A stretch of 45,097 nt of DNA from Hyphomicrobiales bacterium (GCA_900472785.1 UCJH01000077.1:2491-47587), one strand, 5' to 3'. Positions 17,398 to 27,936 are shown, numbered from the stretch's first letter. The notes: generated by a model from the letters alone, not told the origin. Numbers and translations: made by a program.

Positions 17398-18154
17398 TCT
17401 GCGCCGGCAGTTCGACCAGCGGGGCGGGGATCTCATTGGTCTTTTCCGCCGATTTGCAGATATCGGCGATGACGCAGCGCTCGCATTCCGGCTTGCGCGC
17501 CTTGCAGCAGTAGCGCCCATGCAGGATCAGCCAATGATGGGCGTGGTAGAGGTATTGATCGGGAATGATCCGCATCAGGTGGTCCTCGACCTCGTCCGGC
17601 GTCTTCCCCGGCGCCAGACAAAGCCGGTTGGCAATGCGGAAGACGTGAGTATCGACCGCCATGGTCGCGTGGCCGAACGCCATGGACAGGACGACATTGG
17701 CGGTCTTGCGGCCGACGCCGGGCAGGGTGATCAGTTCCTCGCGGGTGCGCGGAACCTCGCCGCCGAATTCGGCGATTAGCTTTTCGGACAGTGCGATGAC
17801 GTTCTTCGCTTTGTTGCGGTAAAGCCCGATGGTCTTGATATACTCGCGAACCCGTTCCTCGCCGAGCGCCAGCATCTTTTCCGGCGTATCGGCAACGGCA
17901 AACAGCGCGCGCGTCGCCTTGTTGACGCCGGCATCCGTCGCCTGGGCCGAAAGCGCCACCGCCACGACAAGGGTGAACGGGTTGACATGTTCGAGCTCGC
18001 CCTTGGGCTCCGGTCGCTGGATCGAGAAGCGTCGGAAGATTTCCGAAATCTCCTCATGGCTATAGGCCGTCTTCGGACGTTCCGCGGCGCGGCGGACTGT
18101 CGCAATCTTCGGTTTGCCGACGACCATTTGTGATTTGGGCTTCACGTTTTTCAT
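17390..18154 (-). CDS. nth: Endonuclease III (DNA glycosylase/AP lyase)
   Basis: A base-excision repair enzyme that removes oxidised pyrimidines and cleaves abasic sites. The helix-hairpin-helix LPGVGRKTANVV carries the catalytic Lys150, followed by AVDTHVFR with Asp168. The [4Fe-4S] cluster ligands follow C-X6-C-X2-C-X5-C at residues 217, 224, 227 and 233. The start MKNVKPKS at 18154 gives 254 residues; ATG codons at 18178 and 18190 are possible but overlap the divergent DUF2244 gene. The basic N-terminal extension of about 30 residues is longer than in E. coli. Confidence 0.95.
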   Translation of the reverse strand: MKNVKPKSQMVVGKPKIATVRRAAERPKTAYSHEEISEIFRRFSIQRPEPKGELEHVNPFTLVVAVALSAQATDAGVNKATRALFAVADTPEKMLALGEERVREYIKTIGLYRNKAKNVIALSEKLIAEFGGEVPRTREELITLPGVGRKTANVVLSMAFGHATMAVDTHVFRIANRLCLAPGKTPDEVEDHLMRIIPDQYLYHAHHWLILHGRYCCKARKPECERCVIADICKSAEKTNEIPAPLVELPAQII

Positions 18155-18176
18155 GCCGCATCTATAATCCGGTGTC

Positions 18177-18674
18177 ATGAACCCTGGCAACGCCGAGACA
18201 GTGCCGAACGAACAGCCCGTCTTTTCGGCGGAGCTGACGCCCTATCGTTCGCTCGGCATGAGGGGCTTCAAGATTCTCCTGATGATCGCCGGGCTGATGA
18301 GCCTCGTTCATGTCGTGGTCTTCTGGGTGATCGGCGCCTGGCCAATCGTTTTCTTCTTCGGGCTGGATTTTGCCCTCTTGTTCGGCGCCTTCTGGCTGAA
18401 TTACCGGGCGGCGCGGGCGCGCGAGGAAGTCAGCGTGTCGCGGCTGGATGTTTCGGTGCGCAAGTTCACCCCGGCAGGCCGGATGACGGAGCATCGCTTC
18501 AATCCCTTCTGGACGCGGTTCCATATTTCCCGCCACGCGGAAATCGGCATCGTCTCGATGTCGCTCAGCGACCGGCGCCGGGCAACCGATATCGGCTCGT
18601 TCCTCAACCGCGACGACCGCGAAAGTTTTGCCGCCGCCTTTGCAGGGGCGCTGGCCACGGTCAAGCGACGATAG
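18177..18674 (+). CDS. DUF2244 domain membrane protein
   Basis: A 165-residue protein of the DUF2244 family, function unknown. Two close membrane helices occur near residues 34-80 (ILLMIAGLMSLVHVVVFWVI and IVFFFGLDFALLFGAFWL). They are followed by a soluble C-terminal domain with VSRLDVSVRKFTPAG and FNPFWTRFHI. The family ends in a nucleic-acid- or ligand-binding-like beta domain of uncertain role. It is divergent from nth, with only 22 bases between start codons. Confidence 0.85.
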   Translation: MNPGNAETVPNEQPVFSAELTPYRSLGMRGFKILLMIAGLMSLVHVVVFWVIGAWPIVFFFGLDFALLFGAFWLNYRAARAREEVSVSRLDVSVRKFTPAGRMTEHRFNPFWTRFHISRHAEIGIVSMSLSDRRRATDIGSFLNRDDRESFAAAFAGALATVKRR

Positions 18675-18750
18675 TTCGAGTTTCCTCAAGAAACGGGTGG
18701 TCGCGACGGGGTGCGGATGATTATCTCTCTCCCATCAAGGAGACTGGATC

Positions 18751-19623
18751 ATGAACATCACCACATCCGTTCCGACCGATATCACACCGCACGGCAGCGA
18801 TTATGAAACCGTCAGCCGCGTCGTCGAGATTTTGACCGAGGATTACCGCGACCAGCCGTCGCTGGACGCGATTGCGCGCCAGCTTGGCCAGTCGCCGACG
18901 CAACTCCAGAAGACCTTCACGCGCTGGGCGGGCCTTTCGCCGAAAGCCTTTCTGCAGGCGGTGACCCTCGACCACGCCAAGCGCCTGCTGGGCCGGGAGG
19001 GCATGCCGCTGCTGGAGACCAGCTACGAACTCGGCCTTTCCGGCCCCGGCCGCCTGCACGACCTGTTCGTCACCCACGAGGCGATGTCGCCCGGGGAGTG
19101 GAAGGCGCGGGGCGCCGGCCTCACCATCCGCTACGGTTTCCATCCGTCCCCCTTCGGCGTGGCCTTGGTCATGGCCACAGATCGCGGCCTGGCCGGCCTC
19201 GCCTTCAACGATGCCGGCCAGGAAAAGGCGAGCTTCGAGGACATGGCCGGGCGCTGGCCGAATGCGCTTTTCGTCGAAGACAGCGCGACGACCGCTGGAT
19301 ATGCAGCGCGCATCTTCAACTCCGACCGGTGGCGGCCGGACGAGCCGCTGCGCGTCGTCCTGATCGGTTCCGACTTCCAGATCCGGGTCTGGCAGGCGCT
19401 GCTGAAAATTCCTATGGGCAAGGCCGTCACCTATTCCGATGTTGCTTGCGACATCGGCCAGCCGACCGCCTCCCGCGCCGTCGGTGCAGCCGTTGGCCGC
19501 AACCCGATCTCCTTCGTCGTGCCCTGCCACCGGGCACTCGGCAAGGGCGGCACGCTCACCGGCTATCACTGGGGCCTGACGCGCAAGCGCGCCATGCTCG
19601 GCTGGGAAGCGGGGAAGGCATAA
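18751..19623 (+). CDS. Ada-like protein: AraC-type HTH fused to methylated-DNA-protein-cysteine methyltransferase
   Basis: A 290-residue fusion. The N-terminal AraC-type HTH (about residues 25-120, with LDAIARQLGQSPTQLQKTFT) precedes an O6-alkylguanine transferase domain with the active site IPMGKAVTYSDVA and VVPCHRALGKGG (acceptor Cys in PCHR). It repairs O6-methylguanine by a one-time transfer. Compared with E. coli Ada, the N-terminal zinc domain that repairs phosphotriesters is missing, so it cannot sense methyl-phosphotriesters in the Ada way. ATG 18751 follows AAGGAG. Confidence 0.92.
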   Translation: MNITTSVPTDITPHGSDYETVSRVVEILTEDYRDQPSLDAIARQLGQSPTQLQKTFTRWAGLSPKAFLQAVTLDHAKRLLGREGMPLLETSYELGLSGPGRLHDLFVTHEAMSPGEWKARGAGLTIRYGFHPSPFGVALVMATDRGLAGLAFNDAGQEKASFEDMAGRWPNALFVEDSATTAGYAARIFNSDRWRPDEPLRVVLIGSDFQIRVWQALLKIPMGKAVTYSDVACDIGQPTASRAVGAAVGRNPISFVVPCHRALGKGGTLTGYHWGLTRKRAMLGWEAGKA

Positions 19624-19647
19624 AAAAAAGGGCCGCAAAAGCGGCCC
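19622..19647 (-). terminator. Rho-independent terminator downstream of gpmA
   Basis: The stem GGGCCGC (19630-19636) pairs with GCGGCCC (19641-19647) around an AAAA loop. On the minus strand it is followed by eight T residues, so it terminates the dapB-gpmA transcript. The plus-strand side has only CTT and would be weak for the Ada-like gene. Confidence 0.88.
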
Positions 19648-19670
19648 CTTCGCAGTCAAGTACCAGCGGT

Positions 19671-20306
19671 TCAATGCGCGGCGGACATGTCGCCCAGCAC
19701 TTCCTTGGAAGCGACGGTGGAATCGGCGTTGAGCTTGTAGACCATCGGCACGCCGGTCGCGAGGTTGAGCGCGAGGATCTGCTCCTTCGTCAAACGGTCA
19801 AGCACCATCACCAGCGAGCGCAGCGAATTGCCGTGGGCGGCGACCAGCACCTTTTCGCCGCGCAGCACGCGCGGCAGGATTTCCGTGATATAGTACGGCC
19901 AGACGCGGGCGCCGGTGTCGCGCAGGCTTTCGCCACCGGGCGGCGGTACGTCATAGGAGCGGCGCCAGATATGCACCTGCTCTTCGCCCCACTTGGCGCG
20001 GGCATCGTCCTTGTTGAGGCCGGAGAGATCGCCGTAGTCGCGCTCGTTCAGCGCCTGGTCCTTGATGGTTTCGAGGCCCTGCTGCCCGACATTGTCGAGA
20101 ATGAGCTTCAGCGTGTGCTGTGCGCGCGTCAGGACCGAGGTGTAGGCGACGTCGAACTTGATACCGTAATCGGCAAGCGCCTTTCCGCCCGTGTTGGCTT
20201 CCTCGATGCCCAGCGCCGTGAGGTCGGGATCCTTCCAGCCGGTAAACAGATTCTTCAGGTTCCAGTCGCTCTGGCCATGCCGCACGAGGACGAGGGTTCC
20301 GGTCAT
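19671..20306 (-). CDS. gpmA: 2,3-bisphosphoglycerate-dependent phosphoglycerate mutase
   Basis: Interconverts 3- and 2-phosphoglycerate in glycolysis and gluconeogenesis. The 211 residues begin [16 protein letters not shown], with the phosphorylated His at residue 10. [35 protein letters not shown] and VAAHGNSLR with the second active-site His follow. Start at 20306 has a GGAGG site. It lies 26 bases after dapB and is probably in the same operon. Confidence 0.95.
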   Translation of the reverse strand: MTGTLVLVRHGQSDWNLKNLFTGWKDPDLTALGIEEANTGGKALADYGIKFDVAYTSVLTRAQHTLKLILDNVGQQGLETIKDQALNERDYGDLSGLNKDDARAKWGEEQVHIWRRSYDVPPPGGESLRDTGARVWPYYITEILPRVLRGEKVLVAAHGNSLRSLVMVLDRLTKEQILALNLATGVPMVYKLNADSTVASKEVLGDMSAAH

Positions 20307-20332
20307 GTTGATTTTCCTCCGGGAGTGATGGT

Positions 20333-21151
20333 TCAGGACAGCCCGAGCACGTCGAGCATGGAATAGAAGCCGGGCTTGCGGTCGCGTGCCCAAAGGGCGG
20401 CGGTCACCGCGCCGCGCGCGAAGATCGACCGGTCGGTGGCGCTGTGCGACAAGGTGACCTGCTCGCCTTCGCCGGAGAGGATCACGGAGTGCTCGCCGAT
20501 GACGGAGCCGCCACGCAGCGTCGCAAAGCCGATCGTGCCGGTCGGGCGGGCGCCGGTATGGCCGTCGCGCACCCGCACGGATTGTTCGGCAAGATCGATG
20601 TCCCGGCCTTTTGCCGCTGACTGTCCGAGGAGCAGCGCCGTTCCGGATGGTGCATCGACCTTGTGCTTGTGGTGCATTTCGAGGATTTCGATATCCCAGC
20701 TGTCAGGGCCAAGCGCGCGCGCTGCCTGCTCGGTTAGTACGCCGAGCAAATTGACGCCGAGACTCATATTGCCGGACTTGACGATGCGGGCATGGCGGCC
20801 GGCCGCCTTGAATTTTTCTTCATCGCTTTCCGAGCAGCCGGTGGTGCCGATGACATGGACGATGCGCGCCTGCGCCGACAGGACGGAAAATTCGACGCTT
20901 GCGGCCGGCGAGGTGAAGTCAAGCACGCCTTCTGCATCGACGAAAGCTTCGAGCGGCTTGTCGGTGACGGGGACGCCGATCGGCCCGAGGCCGGCGATTT
21001 CGCCTGCATCGCGGCCGACAAAAGGCGAGCCTGGACGCTCGACGGCGGCAAAAACGCGGGCGCCGGTCATGGCGTGAATGGTGCGGATCAGGGTCTGCCC
21101 CATCCGGCCGGCGGCGCCGACCACCACGAGTTTCATATCCGCACCGCTCAT
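20333..21151 (-). CDS. dapB: 4-hydroxy-tetrahydrodipicolinate reductase
   Basis: The lysine/meso-diaminopimelate pathway reductase, using NAD(P)H. The nucleotide loop is [11 protein letters not shown] near the N-terminus, and the catalytic and substrate motif is [15 protein letters not shown] in the middle. At 272 residues it matches the family. The start at 21151 (MSGADMKLV) has AGGA seven bases upstream; an in-frame ATG at 21175 would overlap the ABC gene end. It lies 20 bases after the ABC exporter gene and before gpmA, in a likely three-gene unit. Confidence 0.95.
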   Translation of the reverse strand: MSGADMKLVVVGAAGRMGQTLIRTIHAMTGARVFAAVERPGSPFVGRDAGEIAGLGPIGVPVTDKPLEAFVDAEGVLDFTSPAASVEFSVLSAQARIVHVIGTTGCSESDEEKFKAAGRHARIVKSGNMSLGVNLLGVLTEQAARALGPDSWDIEILEMHHKHKVDAPSGTALLLGQSAAKGRDIDLAEQSVRVRDGHTGARPTGTIGFATLRGGSVIGEHSVILSGEGEQVTLSHSATDRSIFARGAVTAALWARDRKPGFYSMLDVLGLS

Positions 21152-21171
21152 CGTTCCTGCCTGTCCTGCCA

Positions 21172-22977
21172 TCATTCGAAAGTTACGTCTTCCGTGGTCT
21201 GCGATGCGTTGCCCTGCAGATTGTGCAGGCGAGCGTAAAGACCGTCGCTGCGCTGCGCAAGCGCCTCGTGCGTGCCTTCCTCGACGACAAGGCCATCCTT
21301 CATGACGATGATCTTGTCGGCATTGACGACCGTCGACAGGCGGTGGGCGATGACGACGACGGTGCGCCCGTCCATCGCATGGTCGAGCGCCTTCTGCACG
21401 GCGGCTTCCGATTCGGTGTCGAGCGCCGAGGTCGCCTCGTCGAGCAGCAGGATTGGCGCCCTGCGCACCAGCGCACGGGCGATCGACAGGCGCTGGCGCT
21501 GGCCACCGGACAGCGTGATGCCGTTTTCGCCGACCGGCGTATCGTAGCCCTGCGGCTGGGCGAGGATGAAGTCATGGGCGAAGGCAAGCCTTGCGGCTTC
21601 CTCGACCTCGGCATCCGTCGCGCCCGGTCGGCCGTAACGGATATTGTCCCGGATCGAACCTTCGAAGAGGTAGGGCTGCTGCGAGACATAGGCGAGGCCG
21701 TTGCGGAGCGATTGCTTGGTGACCTCGGCAATGTCCTGCCCGTCGATCAGGATCTCGCCCTCGGCAGGATCGTAGAAGCGCGGGATCAGGCTGATGACGG
21801 TCGACTTGCCGGCGCCGGAAGGGCCGACGAGCGCCGTGGTCTTGCCGCCTTCGGCGACGAAGCTGACACCTTTGAGAATATTCTCGTTCTGGCTATAGCC
21901 GAAGCGGACGTTGCGAAATTCGATCTCAGCGCCGTCAAGGACAAGTTCGCGGGCGCCAAGCTTGTCGCGCTGGTGCGGAACCGTGTCGAGGATTTCGTAG
22001 ATCATGCGCGCATTGACGACCGCGCGTTCCAGGGAAACCTGCAAACGGGCGAGGCGCCGCGCCGGGTCGTAGGCCATCAGCAGGGCGGTGACGAAGGCAA
22101 AAAAGGCGCCGGGCTGGACGCCGTTGTAGATCGAGCGGAATGCAGCATAGGCCAGAACGCTCGAGATCGCGAAGCCGGCGAAGGTCTCGGTCATCGGCGC
22201 GGTGCGCTCGCTCAGCCGGGCAATGCGGTTGGCACGGTTTTCGGCCCGTTCGATGATCGCCTCGACCTTGGTCTTCAGCTGGCCCTCCATCGTGAAGGCC
22301 TTGACGATGGTGATGCCCTGGATGGTTTCCTGCATGGCGCCGAGAACGTGGCTGTTGATTTCCACGGCTTCGCGCGTCGCATGACGCAGGCGCCGCGAAA
22401 CATACCGCAGGCCAATCAGGAGCGGCGGCGCGACCACGAAAACGATCACCGTCAGCAGCCAGTCCTTGCTGATCATCACGCCGATGAGCGCGATCAGCGT
22501 CAACAGATCGCGGGCGATCGAGGTCACGGTCATGTTCAGGACGTCGCGGATGCCGGAAACGTTCTGGCTGATCTGGGCAGAGATGCGGGCGGAGCGAGAA
22601 TCGGAAAAATAACCGACGCTGAGCGCCATGAGGTGCGAGTAGAGGCGGCGCTGGTAGCTCGCGACGATGTTGTTGCCGATTTTCGACAGCGCCACAGCCT
22701 GGCCATAGGTGGCGAAACCGCGCAGCACGAAGGCGACGAAGATCGCGCCGCAGATATAGAGGACGACGTCGGCCCGCTTGTTGGCAAAAGCTTCGTTGAC
22801 GACCGATTCCATGATCCAGGCGGTGAAGCCGGTAGTGGCGGCGACGACGGCAAGGCAGGCGATGGCGAAGACATAACCCCGGATATGGGCGCGTCCGTTT
22901 TCGGCAATCACCCGCTTCAGGACACCGGTAATTGTCTCGCGATCGACGACCGGCTGCTTTGACTTGGCTTTTTTCAA
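21172..22977 (-). CDS. ABC exporter, MsbA/multidrug type (fused permease-ATPase)
   Basis: A 601-residue half-transporter that would work as a homodimer, exporting lipids or hydrophobic compounds. The membrane domain has about six helices over residues 30-330. The ATPase shows Walker [10 protein letters not shown], the Q-loop [10 protein letters not shown], signature [15 protein letters not shown], Walker [13 protein letters not shown] and the H-loop AHRLST. The only reasonable start is TTG 22977 (LKKAKSK) with AAGGA upstream, as no ATG precedes the membrane domain. The exact substrate is unknown; MsbA-like lipid flipping is one option. Confidence 0.9.
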   Translation of the reverse strand: MKKAKSKQPVVDRETITGVLKRVIAENGRAHIRGYVFAIACLAVVAATTGFTAWIMESVVNEAFANKRADVVLYICGAIFVAFVLRGFATYGQAVALSKIGNNIVASYQRRLYSHLMALSVGYFSDSRSARISAQISQNVSGIRDVLNMTVTSIARDLLTLIALIGVMISKDWLLTVIVFVVAPPLLIGLRYVSRRLRHATREAVEINSHVLGAMQETIQGITIVKAFTMEGQLKTKVEAIIERAENRANRIARLSERTAPMTETFAGFAISSVLAYAAFRSIYNGVQPGAFFAFVTALLMAYDPARRLARLQVSLERAVVNARMIYEILDTVPHQRDKLGARELVLDGAEIEFRNVRFGYSQNENILKGVSFVAEGGKTTALVGPSGAGKSTVISLIPRFYDPAEGEILIDGQDIAEVTKQSLRNGLAYVSQQPYLFEGSIRDNIRYGRPGATDAEVEEAARLAFAHDFILAQPQGYDTPVGENGITLSGGQRQRLSIARALVRRAPILLLDEATSALDTESEAAVQKALDHAMDGRTVVVIAHRLSTVVNADKIIVMKDGLVVEEGTHEALAQRSDGLYARLHNLQGNASQTTEDVTFE

Positions 22978-23079
22978 CCTGTGTTCCTTAAGCGCAGCGC
23001 ATGGGGCAGGTCGCTGCGTTCCAGCCGGCTCTATAGTCCCTTGATCCCGGTTTGGCGAGTCTGCGCGCAGGACGCGCCT

Positions 23080-24102
23080 TCAACTTCTCCAGCGGCGTCC
23101 CTCTGTTGCCACACCGAAACGCGCCGGCGTGCGGGCATAGGCCGCAAGGCCGGAAAGGGCGGCCGTCGGATGGGTGACGACGAAGGTCGGGATGGTTTTC
23201 AGCAGTGCGGAGTGTGGCGCCTTGTCCTCGAAGGCCTGTCGGAATTCCGGTTTCTTTAGCGCCGGCAGAATCTTCTGCGAGATGCCGCCGGCAAGGAACA
23301 CGCCGCCGCGGGCCATGAAGATCATCGCCATGTCGCCGGCGACCCGGCCGAGATAGGTGGAAAACAACGAGATCGCCTCGACCGCCGCGCTGTCGCTGCC
23401 GGCCATCGCATGCGTCGTCACGGCTGCAGGGTCGGTCAGCGGTGTTTCGCGGGCATCTGCCGCGCAGACGGCATGATAGATGTTCATGATGCCGCGGCCG
23501 CAGAGAAGCTGCTCGGCGGAAATACGGCCCTCGATCGGATCGAGGAAAGGCCAGATGTGGTAGTCGCGCTCGCTGCGTGGGCCGACATCGACATGCCCGC
23601 CTTCGCCTGGAACGGGAAACCAGGTGTGCCGCGCATGCAAAAGGCCGGCGACGCCAAGGCCGGTTCCGGGGCCGAGAACGGCGCAGGAGGCCGATTCGAG
23701 GGTCGTTCCGGGACCGATCTGCTCGCGTCCTTCCGCACCGATCGAGGCAACGGCCAGCGCCTGCGCCTCGAAATCGTTGATGATGATCACGTCCTCCAGC
23801 GAAAGCGCCCTCAGCATGTCCCGGGGCTTGATCACCCAGCCGGCATTGGTGAGCGGAATGTCGTCACCCTTGACCGGACCGGCAACGGCGATGATCGCCG
23901 AGCGCGGCTGCACCGAGGTCTTGTCGAGGATGCTGGTCTGCAGCGCTTCCTCGATGCTTGCATAGCTTGTCGTGGGAATGATCGGAAACAGCTTCGGCTC
24001 GGCATAGGCATCGACGAGCAGCGCAAAGCGGGCATTGGTGCCGCCGATATCGCCGATGAGGATGGGAAAGGTAAGATTGCTGTCGGTATCGGTGAGCATC
24101 AT
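23080..24102 (-). CDS. glk: Glucokinase
   Basis: ATP-dependent glucose phosphorylation. The phosphate loop is [14 protein letters not shown] (about residue 16), with [24 protein letters not shown] and PGEGGHVD in order, as in the bacterial glucokinase family of 320-340 residues. The ATG at 24102 is followed by a second ATG at 24099; no strong ribosome-binding site separates them. The gene follows mgsA by 49 bases and is likely co-transcribed with it, placing sugar entry next to the methylglyoxal bypass. Confidence 0.93.
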   Translation of the reverse strand: MMLTDTDSNLTFPILIGDIGGTNARFALLVDAYAEPKLFPIIPTTSYASIEEALQTSILDKTSVQPRSAIIAVAGPVKGDDIPLTNAGWVIKPRDMLRALSLEDVIIINDFEAQALAVASIGAEGREQIGPGTTLESASCAVLGPGTGLGVAGLLHARHTWFPVPGEGGHVDVGPRSERDYHIWPFLDPIEGRISAEQLLCGRGIMNIYHAVCAADARETPLTDPAAVTTHAMAGSDSAAVEAISLFSTYLGRVAGDMAMIFMARGGVFLAGGISQKILPALKKPEFRQAFEDKAPHSALLKTIPTFVVTHPTAALSGLAAYARTPARFGVATEGRRWRS

Positions 24103-24151
24103 GGCGTTCCGTTGTGATCGTCCTGCGTGACGTGCGGCGCGGGTAGCTGTA

Positions 24152-24532
24152 TCAGGGATGTTGGAAGTCGATCAACTGTTCCGCGGTGGCGCGATTGAGC
24201 GCCATCGGAATATCGTAGACCGTCGCAAGCCGCATCAGCGCCTTGACGTCGACATCGTGCGGCATGGCCGTCAGCGGATCGGTGAAAAAGATCAGCATAT
24301 GCACGTCGCCGGTTGCGATCATCGCGCCGATCTGCTGGTCGCCGCCGAGCGGACCGCTTTTCAGCCGGATGATATCGAGGCTCGGGCAGGCATCCTGCAC
24401 GCGGCCGCCGGTCGTGCCTGTGGCGACGATCTTCCAGCCGGCAAGGACGGATTCATTGGCCCTGGCGAAGGCGGCGAGATCGTCTTTTTTCTGGTCATGC
24501 GCAATAAGCGCGACGCATTTCCGACTGTCCAT
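24152..24532 (-). CDS. mgsA: Methylglyoxal synthase
   Basis: Converts dihydroxyacetone phosphate to methylglyoxal and phosphate, bypassing lower glycolysis. The 126 residues contain the full signature: [20 protein letters not shown] (phosphate site), [17 protein letters not shown] and the family [14 protein letters not shown]. The length is short, as usual for the enzyme without an extension. It is upstream of glk on the same strand. Confidence 0.95.
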   Translation of the reverse strand: MDSRKCVALIAHDQKKDDLAAFARANESVLAGWKIVATGTTGGRVQDACPSLDIIRLKSGPLGGDQQIGAMIATGDVHMLIFFTDPLTAMPHDVDVKALMRLATVYDIPMALNRATAEQLIDFQHP

Positions 24533-24648
24533 AGCGCATCCTCTCAGAAATCCGGCGATGACGAACGCTGATTTAAATCGATTTGAACGTTCTGTACAGC
24601 AGGACGCCGGCGTTTAACGGCGCGGGCAGCACGGGGGTCGGCCGCCGG

Positions 24649-25722
24649 CTATTGGAGTGCCGGCCGTGATTGCGGGATGGGAATATTGTCGACGGGTAAG
24701 GGGTCTGCCTGCGCATTGATGACGTTTTGGATAGCGGCATCACCGTCCTGTGCGGCTGCCGGAGCAACATAGGCCGTCGCCCCGAATGTTGCCGATCGCT
24801 CGGATGCTGCCGGAGCGGCAAGAACCGCCGTGCAGGCTCTCGGAAGATCGGCAAGCGTCACGAATTTCGGCTTTATCGGCTTTGCGTCCGGCTTCTTGAC
24901 GGGTTTCGCCCAAGGCTCCTTGCTGAACCACCAGGCCAGCGACTTGTCGCAGCCGTCGCCGGCGGCCACGGCGGCCTGCGCCTTGCAGTTGGCGGCACCC
25001 GCCGGGCAATGCATGCGGATATGGAAATGCTCGTCGTGCCCGTAGACGGGGCGAACCTTGCCGAGCAGGCCCCGGTCGCCCTTCCAGGTCTCGCAGAGTT
25101 TCTTCTTGATGGCGGGATTGACGAAGACGCGCTCCACCTGCGGATAGCTTGCTGCCTGCATCACGAGGTTGGCATGGGTCTTGGTCCAGCGCTTGGGATT
25201 GACCGTCAGGAACTTGCTCTTGTCGAGCATGGAGACGAAGGGCATGTCTTCGCGCGCTTGCGCCGAAAGCGCCTGCGCCGGTTTGGGCTGGAACCAGATG
25301 TCCGCATCGAGCCCGATCTGGTGCGAGGCGTGACCGGTCAGCATCGGCCCGCCGCGCGGCTGCGAGATGTCGCCGATCAGGATGCCCGAGCCCCAGCCGA
25401 GGCGCACGGCGTCCTGCGAAAACTGTTCGAGCAGGGAGATCATTGCCGGATTGCCCCAACGCCGGTTGCGCGACAGCCGCATGGCCTGCCATGTCGGTCC
25501 GTCGGTCGGGATCGCCACCGCGCCGGCCATGCAGCCCTTGGCATAGAACCCGATCGGCGATGCCGCCGAATTGCTCGGCAGCTGCACCTTGCCGAAAAGC
25601 TGCTTGGCGGGCGTGCCGTCGGCGGCGCTGGCGATATTGGGAAAAGCAAGGCCCGAGCACGCAGCAAGGCTGAGGAGCGCGGCGCCCATCTGCCGCAAAA
25701 GTCGTCTCGTTGCCAAAGCCAT
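24649..25722 (-). CDS. mepA: Penicillin-insensitive murein endopeptidase MepA
   Basis: A periplasmic LAS-type zinc metallopeptidase that cuts D-Ala-meso-DAP cross-links. The signal region spans residues 1-34 and contains LAAC, which could be a lipobox, as well as an ASA-AD cleavage site, so either secretion or lipidation is possible. Zinc and catalytic motifs are GHASHQIGLDADIW and GHDEHFHIRMHCP. The C-terminal 100 residues (from PWAKPVKKPDAKPIKPK) are low-complexity and longer than in E. coli. Total length is 357 residues. Confidence 0.93.
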   Translation of the reverse strand: MALATRRLLRQMGAALLSLAACSGLAFPNIASAADGTPAKQLFGKVQLPSNSAASPIGFYAKGCMAGAVAIPTDGPTWQAMRLSRNRRWGNPAMISLLEQFSQDAVRLGWGSGILIGDISQPRGGPMLTGHASHQIGLDADIWFQPKPAQALSAQAREDMPFVSMLDKSKFLTVNPKRWTKTHANLVMQAASYPQVERVFVNPAIKKKLCETWKGDRGLLGKVRPVYGHDEHFHIRMHCPAGAANCKAQAAVAAGDGCDKSLAWWFSKEPWAKPVKKPDAKPIKPKFVTLADLPRACTAVLAAPAASERSATFGATAYVAPAAAQDGDAAIQNVINAQADPLPVDNIPIPQSRPALQ

Positions 25723-25925
25723 GTTCCCGTCATTTCCCCGGATATGTCGAATCGGTGCGCCGTCCTGCCGTAACGTCTCATATCGTCTTTGCGTCAGACT
25801 TGCGGGCTTAATCAGATGTGATGCAAAAATATGGCCTGTTTTGAGGCAGGCCTGTCAATTGCCCCGATTTTGCCTATTCTGTCGTCCAAGCAACGGAAAA
25901 ATAAAAACGGAAGAGGCGAATTGGC

Positions 25926-27758
25926 ATGGATTTCAGAGGTGCTTTGGCTTTGGCAGTTGCCATCCTCCTGGCAACCGGACCGGTGGCGGCGCAGGAGCCG
26001 GTTTGGCACAGCGGCCTTTCCACGATCGGCGAACTGAAACACAAGGACGGCTTTGCCCGCTTCGATTATGTCAATCCGAATGCGCCCAAAGGCGGTGAGC
26101 TGAAGCTCTCCGAAACTGGGACCTATGACACCTTCAATCCGATTCTTGCGAAGGGCGAAGCGGCGGCGGGCGTCACGTCTCTGGTCTTCGATACTCTCTT
26201 GAAGTCTGCCGAAGACGAAGTCACCGCCTCCTACGGGCTACTCGCCGAAGGCGTCTCCTATCCCGACGACTTTTCCTCCGCGACGTTCCGGCTGCGCGCT
26301 GAAGCGAAATGGGCGGATGGCAAGCCGGTTACACCGGAAGACGTCATCTTCTCCTTCAATATGTCGAAGGAACACAATCCCCTTCTTTCCAACTACTACC
26401 GCCATGTGGTCTCGTCTGAAAAGACCGGCGAGCGCGACGTCACCTTCCGCTTCGATGAGAAGAACAATCGCGAGCTGCCGAACATTCTCGGCCAGTTTCC
26501 GATTGTGCCGAAGCACTGGTGGGAAGGCAGAGATGCGAAGGGCAACAAGCGCGATATCAGCCGTACCACGCTGGAACCCGTCATGGGCTCGGGGCCATAC
26601 AAAATAGCCTCTTTCCAGGCAGGCAGTTCGATTCGCTTCGAATTGCGCGACGATTATTGGGGCAAGGACGTTAACGTGAATGTCGGCCAGCACAATTTCG
26701 GCACGATCACTTACACGTTCTTCGCCGACAAGACCGTGGAATTCGAGGCTGTCCGTGCCGGCGATGTCGATTTCTACAGGGACAGCAGCGCCAGCCATTG
26801 GGCGACAGCCTATGACTTCCCGGCTGCGAAGGATGGCCGGGTGATACGCGCGGAGATCGAGAATCCGCTGCGCGCCACCGGCATCATGCAGGCTTTCGTG
26901 CCGAACATGCGCCGCGACAAATTCAAGGATCAGAAGGTACGCGAGGCGCTGAACTATGCCTTCGATTTCGAGGACCTGAACCGCACGCTTGCCCATAACG
27001 CCTATCAACGCGTCGACAGTTATTTCTGGAACACGGAACTTGCATCCTCCGGCCTGCCACAGGGCCGCGAAAAGGAAATCCTGGAGGCGTTGAAAGACAA
27101 GATTCCTGCTGCCGTTTTCACCACACCCTACACCAACCCTATCAACGGCGATCCGCAGAAGGTGCGCGGAAACCTTCGTACGGCGCTCGCCCTCTTCAAG
27201 GAGGCCGGCTACGAGCTCAAGGGAAACCGGCTGGTGAATACCAAGACCGGCGAACCTTTCGGCTTCGAGATCCTTCTGTCTAACCCGTCCTTTGAACGTA
27301 CGGTCTCGCCGTTCGTCAACAGCGTGAAGAAAATCGGCATCGATGCCCGCATGCGCACTGTCGATGACTCGCAATACACTAATCGCGTCCGAAGTTTCGA
27401 CTATGACATGATCTACGGCATCTGGGCGCAGACACTGGTGCCCGGTAACGAGCAGAGCGACTATTGGGGCACGGCCTCGGTCGAACAGCAGGGCTCGAAG
27501 AACTATGCGGGCATCGCCGATCCGGCCATAGATGAACTCATCCGCAAGATCATCTTCGCGCCGAACCGGGAGGAACTGGTGGCGACCACAAAGGCGCTCG
27601 ACCGCGTGCTACTGGCGCATCACTATGTCGTGCCGCTGTTCTATTCCAAGGCTGTGCGCGTCGCCTACTGGAATCACCTGACCCATCCCACGGACTTGCC
27701 CTATTACGGCATGGGATTCCCGGACGTCTGGTGGTCGAAACCCGCCGGAACTCCATGA
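25926..27758 (+). CDS. yejA: ABC transporter substrate-binding protein YejA
   Basis: The periplasmic peptide-binding component of the YejABEF importer, known in other bacteria for uptake of oligopeptides and microcin C-type compounds. The signal peptide covers about residues 1-23 (ending GPVAAQ). The mature protein is an SBP family 5 protein: YVNPNAPKGGELKLS, VMGSGPYKI, then the C-terminal ALDRVLLAHHYVVPLFYS. The 610-residue length is normal. It is separated from yejB by 178 bases, longer than the other gaps in the operon. Confidence 0.93.
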   Translation: MDFRGALALAVAILLATGPVAAQEPVWHSGLSTIGELKHKDGFARFDYVNPNAPKGGELKLSETGTYDTFNPILAKGEAAAGVTSLVFDTLLKSAEDEVTASYGLLAEGVSYPDDFSSATFRLRAEAKWADGKPVTPEDVIFSFNMSKEHNPLLSNYYRHVVSSEKTGERDVTFRFDEKNNRELPNILGQFPIVPKHWWEGRDAKGNKRDISRTTLEPVMGSGPYKIASFQAGSSIRFELRDDYWGKDVNVNVGQHNFGTITYTFFADKTVEFEAVRAGDVDFYRDSSASHWATAYDFPAAKDGRVIRAEIENPLRATGIMQAFVPNMRRDKFKDQKVREALNYAFDFEDLNRTLAHNAYQRVDSYFWNTELASSGLPQGREKEILEALKDKIPAAVFTTPYTNPINGDPQKVRGNLRTALALFKEAGYELKGNRLVNTKTGEPFGFEILLSNPSFERTVSPFVNSVKKIGIDARMRTVDDSQYTNRVRSFDYDMIYGIWAQTLVPGNEQSDYWGTASVEQQGSKNYAGIADPAIDELIRKIIFAPNREELVATTKALDRVLLAHHYVVPLFYSKAVRVAYWNHLTHPTDLPYYGMGFPDVWWSKPAGTP

Positions 27759-27936
27759 ATGCCTTGCGCACGGCTCGCCATGTACTCCAAATGCACATAT
27801 GCGAATCAGTTTGGGCGTTCTTGCCGGTTTGGCAGAGGCGCCTCAAGGAGACGAACGGATTGACAGAAAACAGGTGGCAGGCCGCTTGCAGATCGGATCG
27901 CGTTGCTAGAAGCGGCAGCAGGCGGGAGCAACGCTG

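Noticed and set aside
21223..22962. 579-codon open frame opposite the ABC exporter
   Set aside because: No recognisable domain; the ABC exporter with all ATPase motifs is encoded opposite.
24560..24600. Possible SOS (LexA) box between mepA and mgsA
   Set aside because: GAAC and GTTC elements occur, but not in the alphaproteobacterial spacing GTTC-N7-GTTC.
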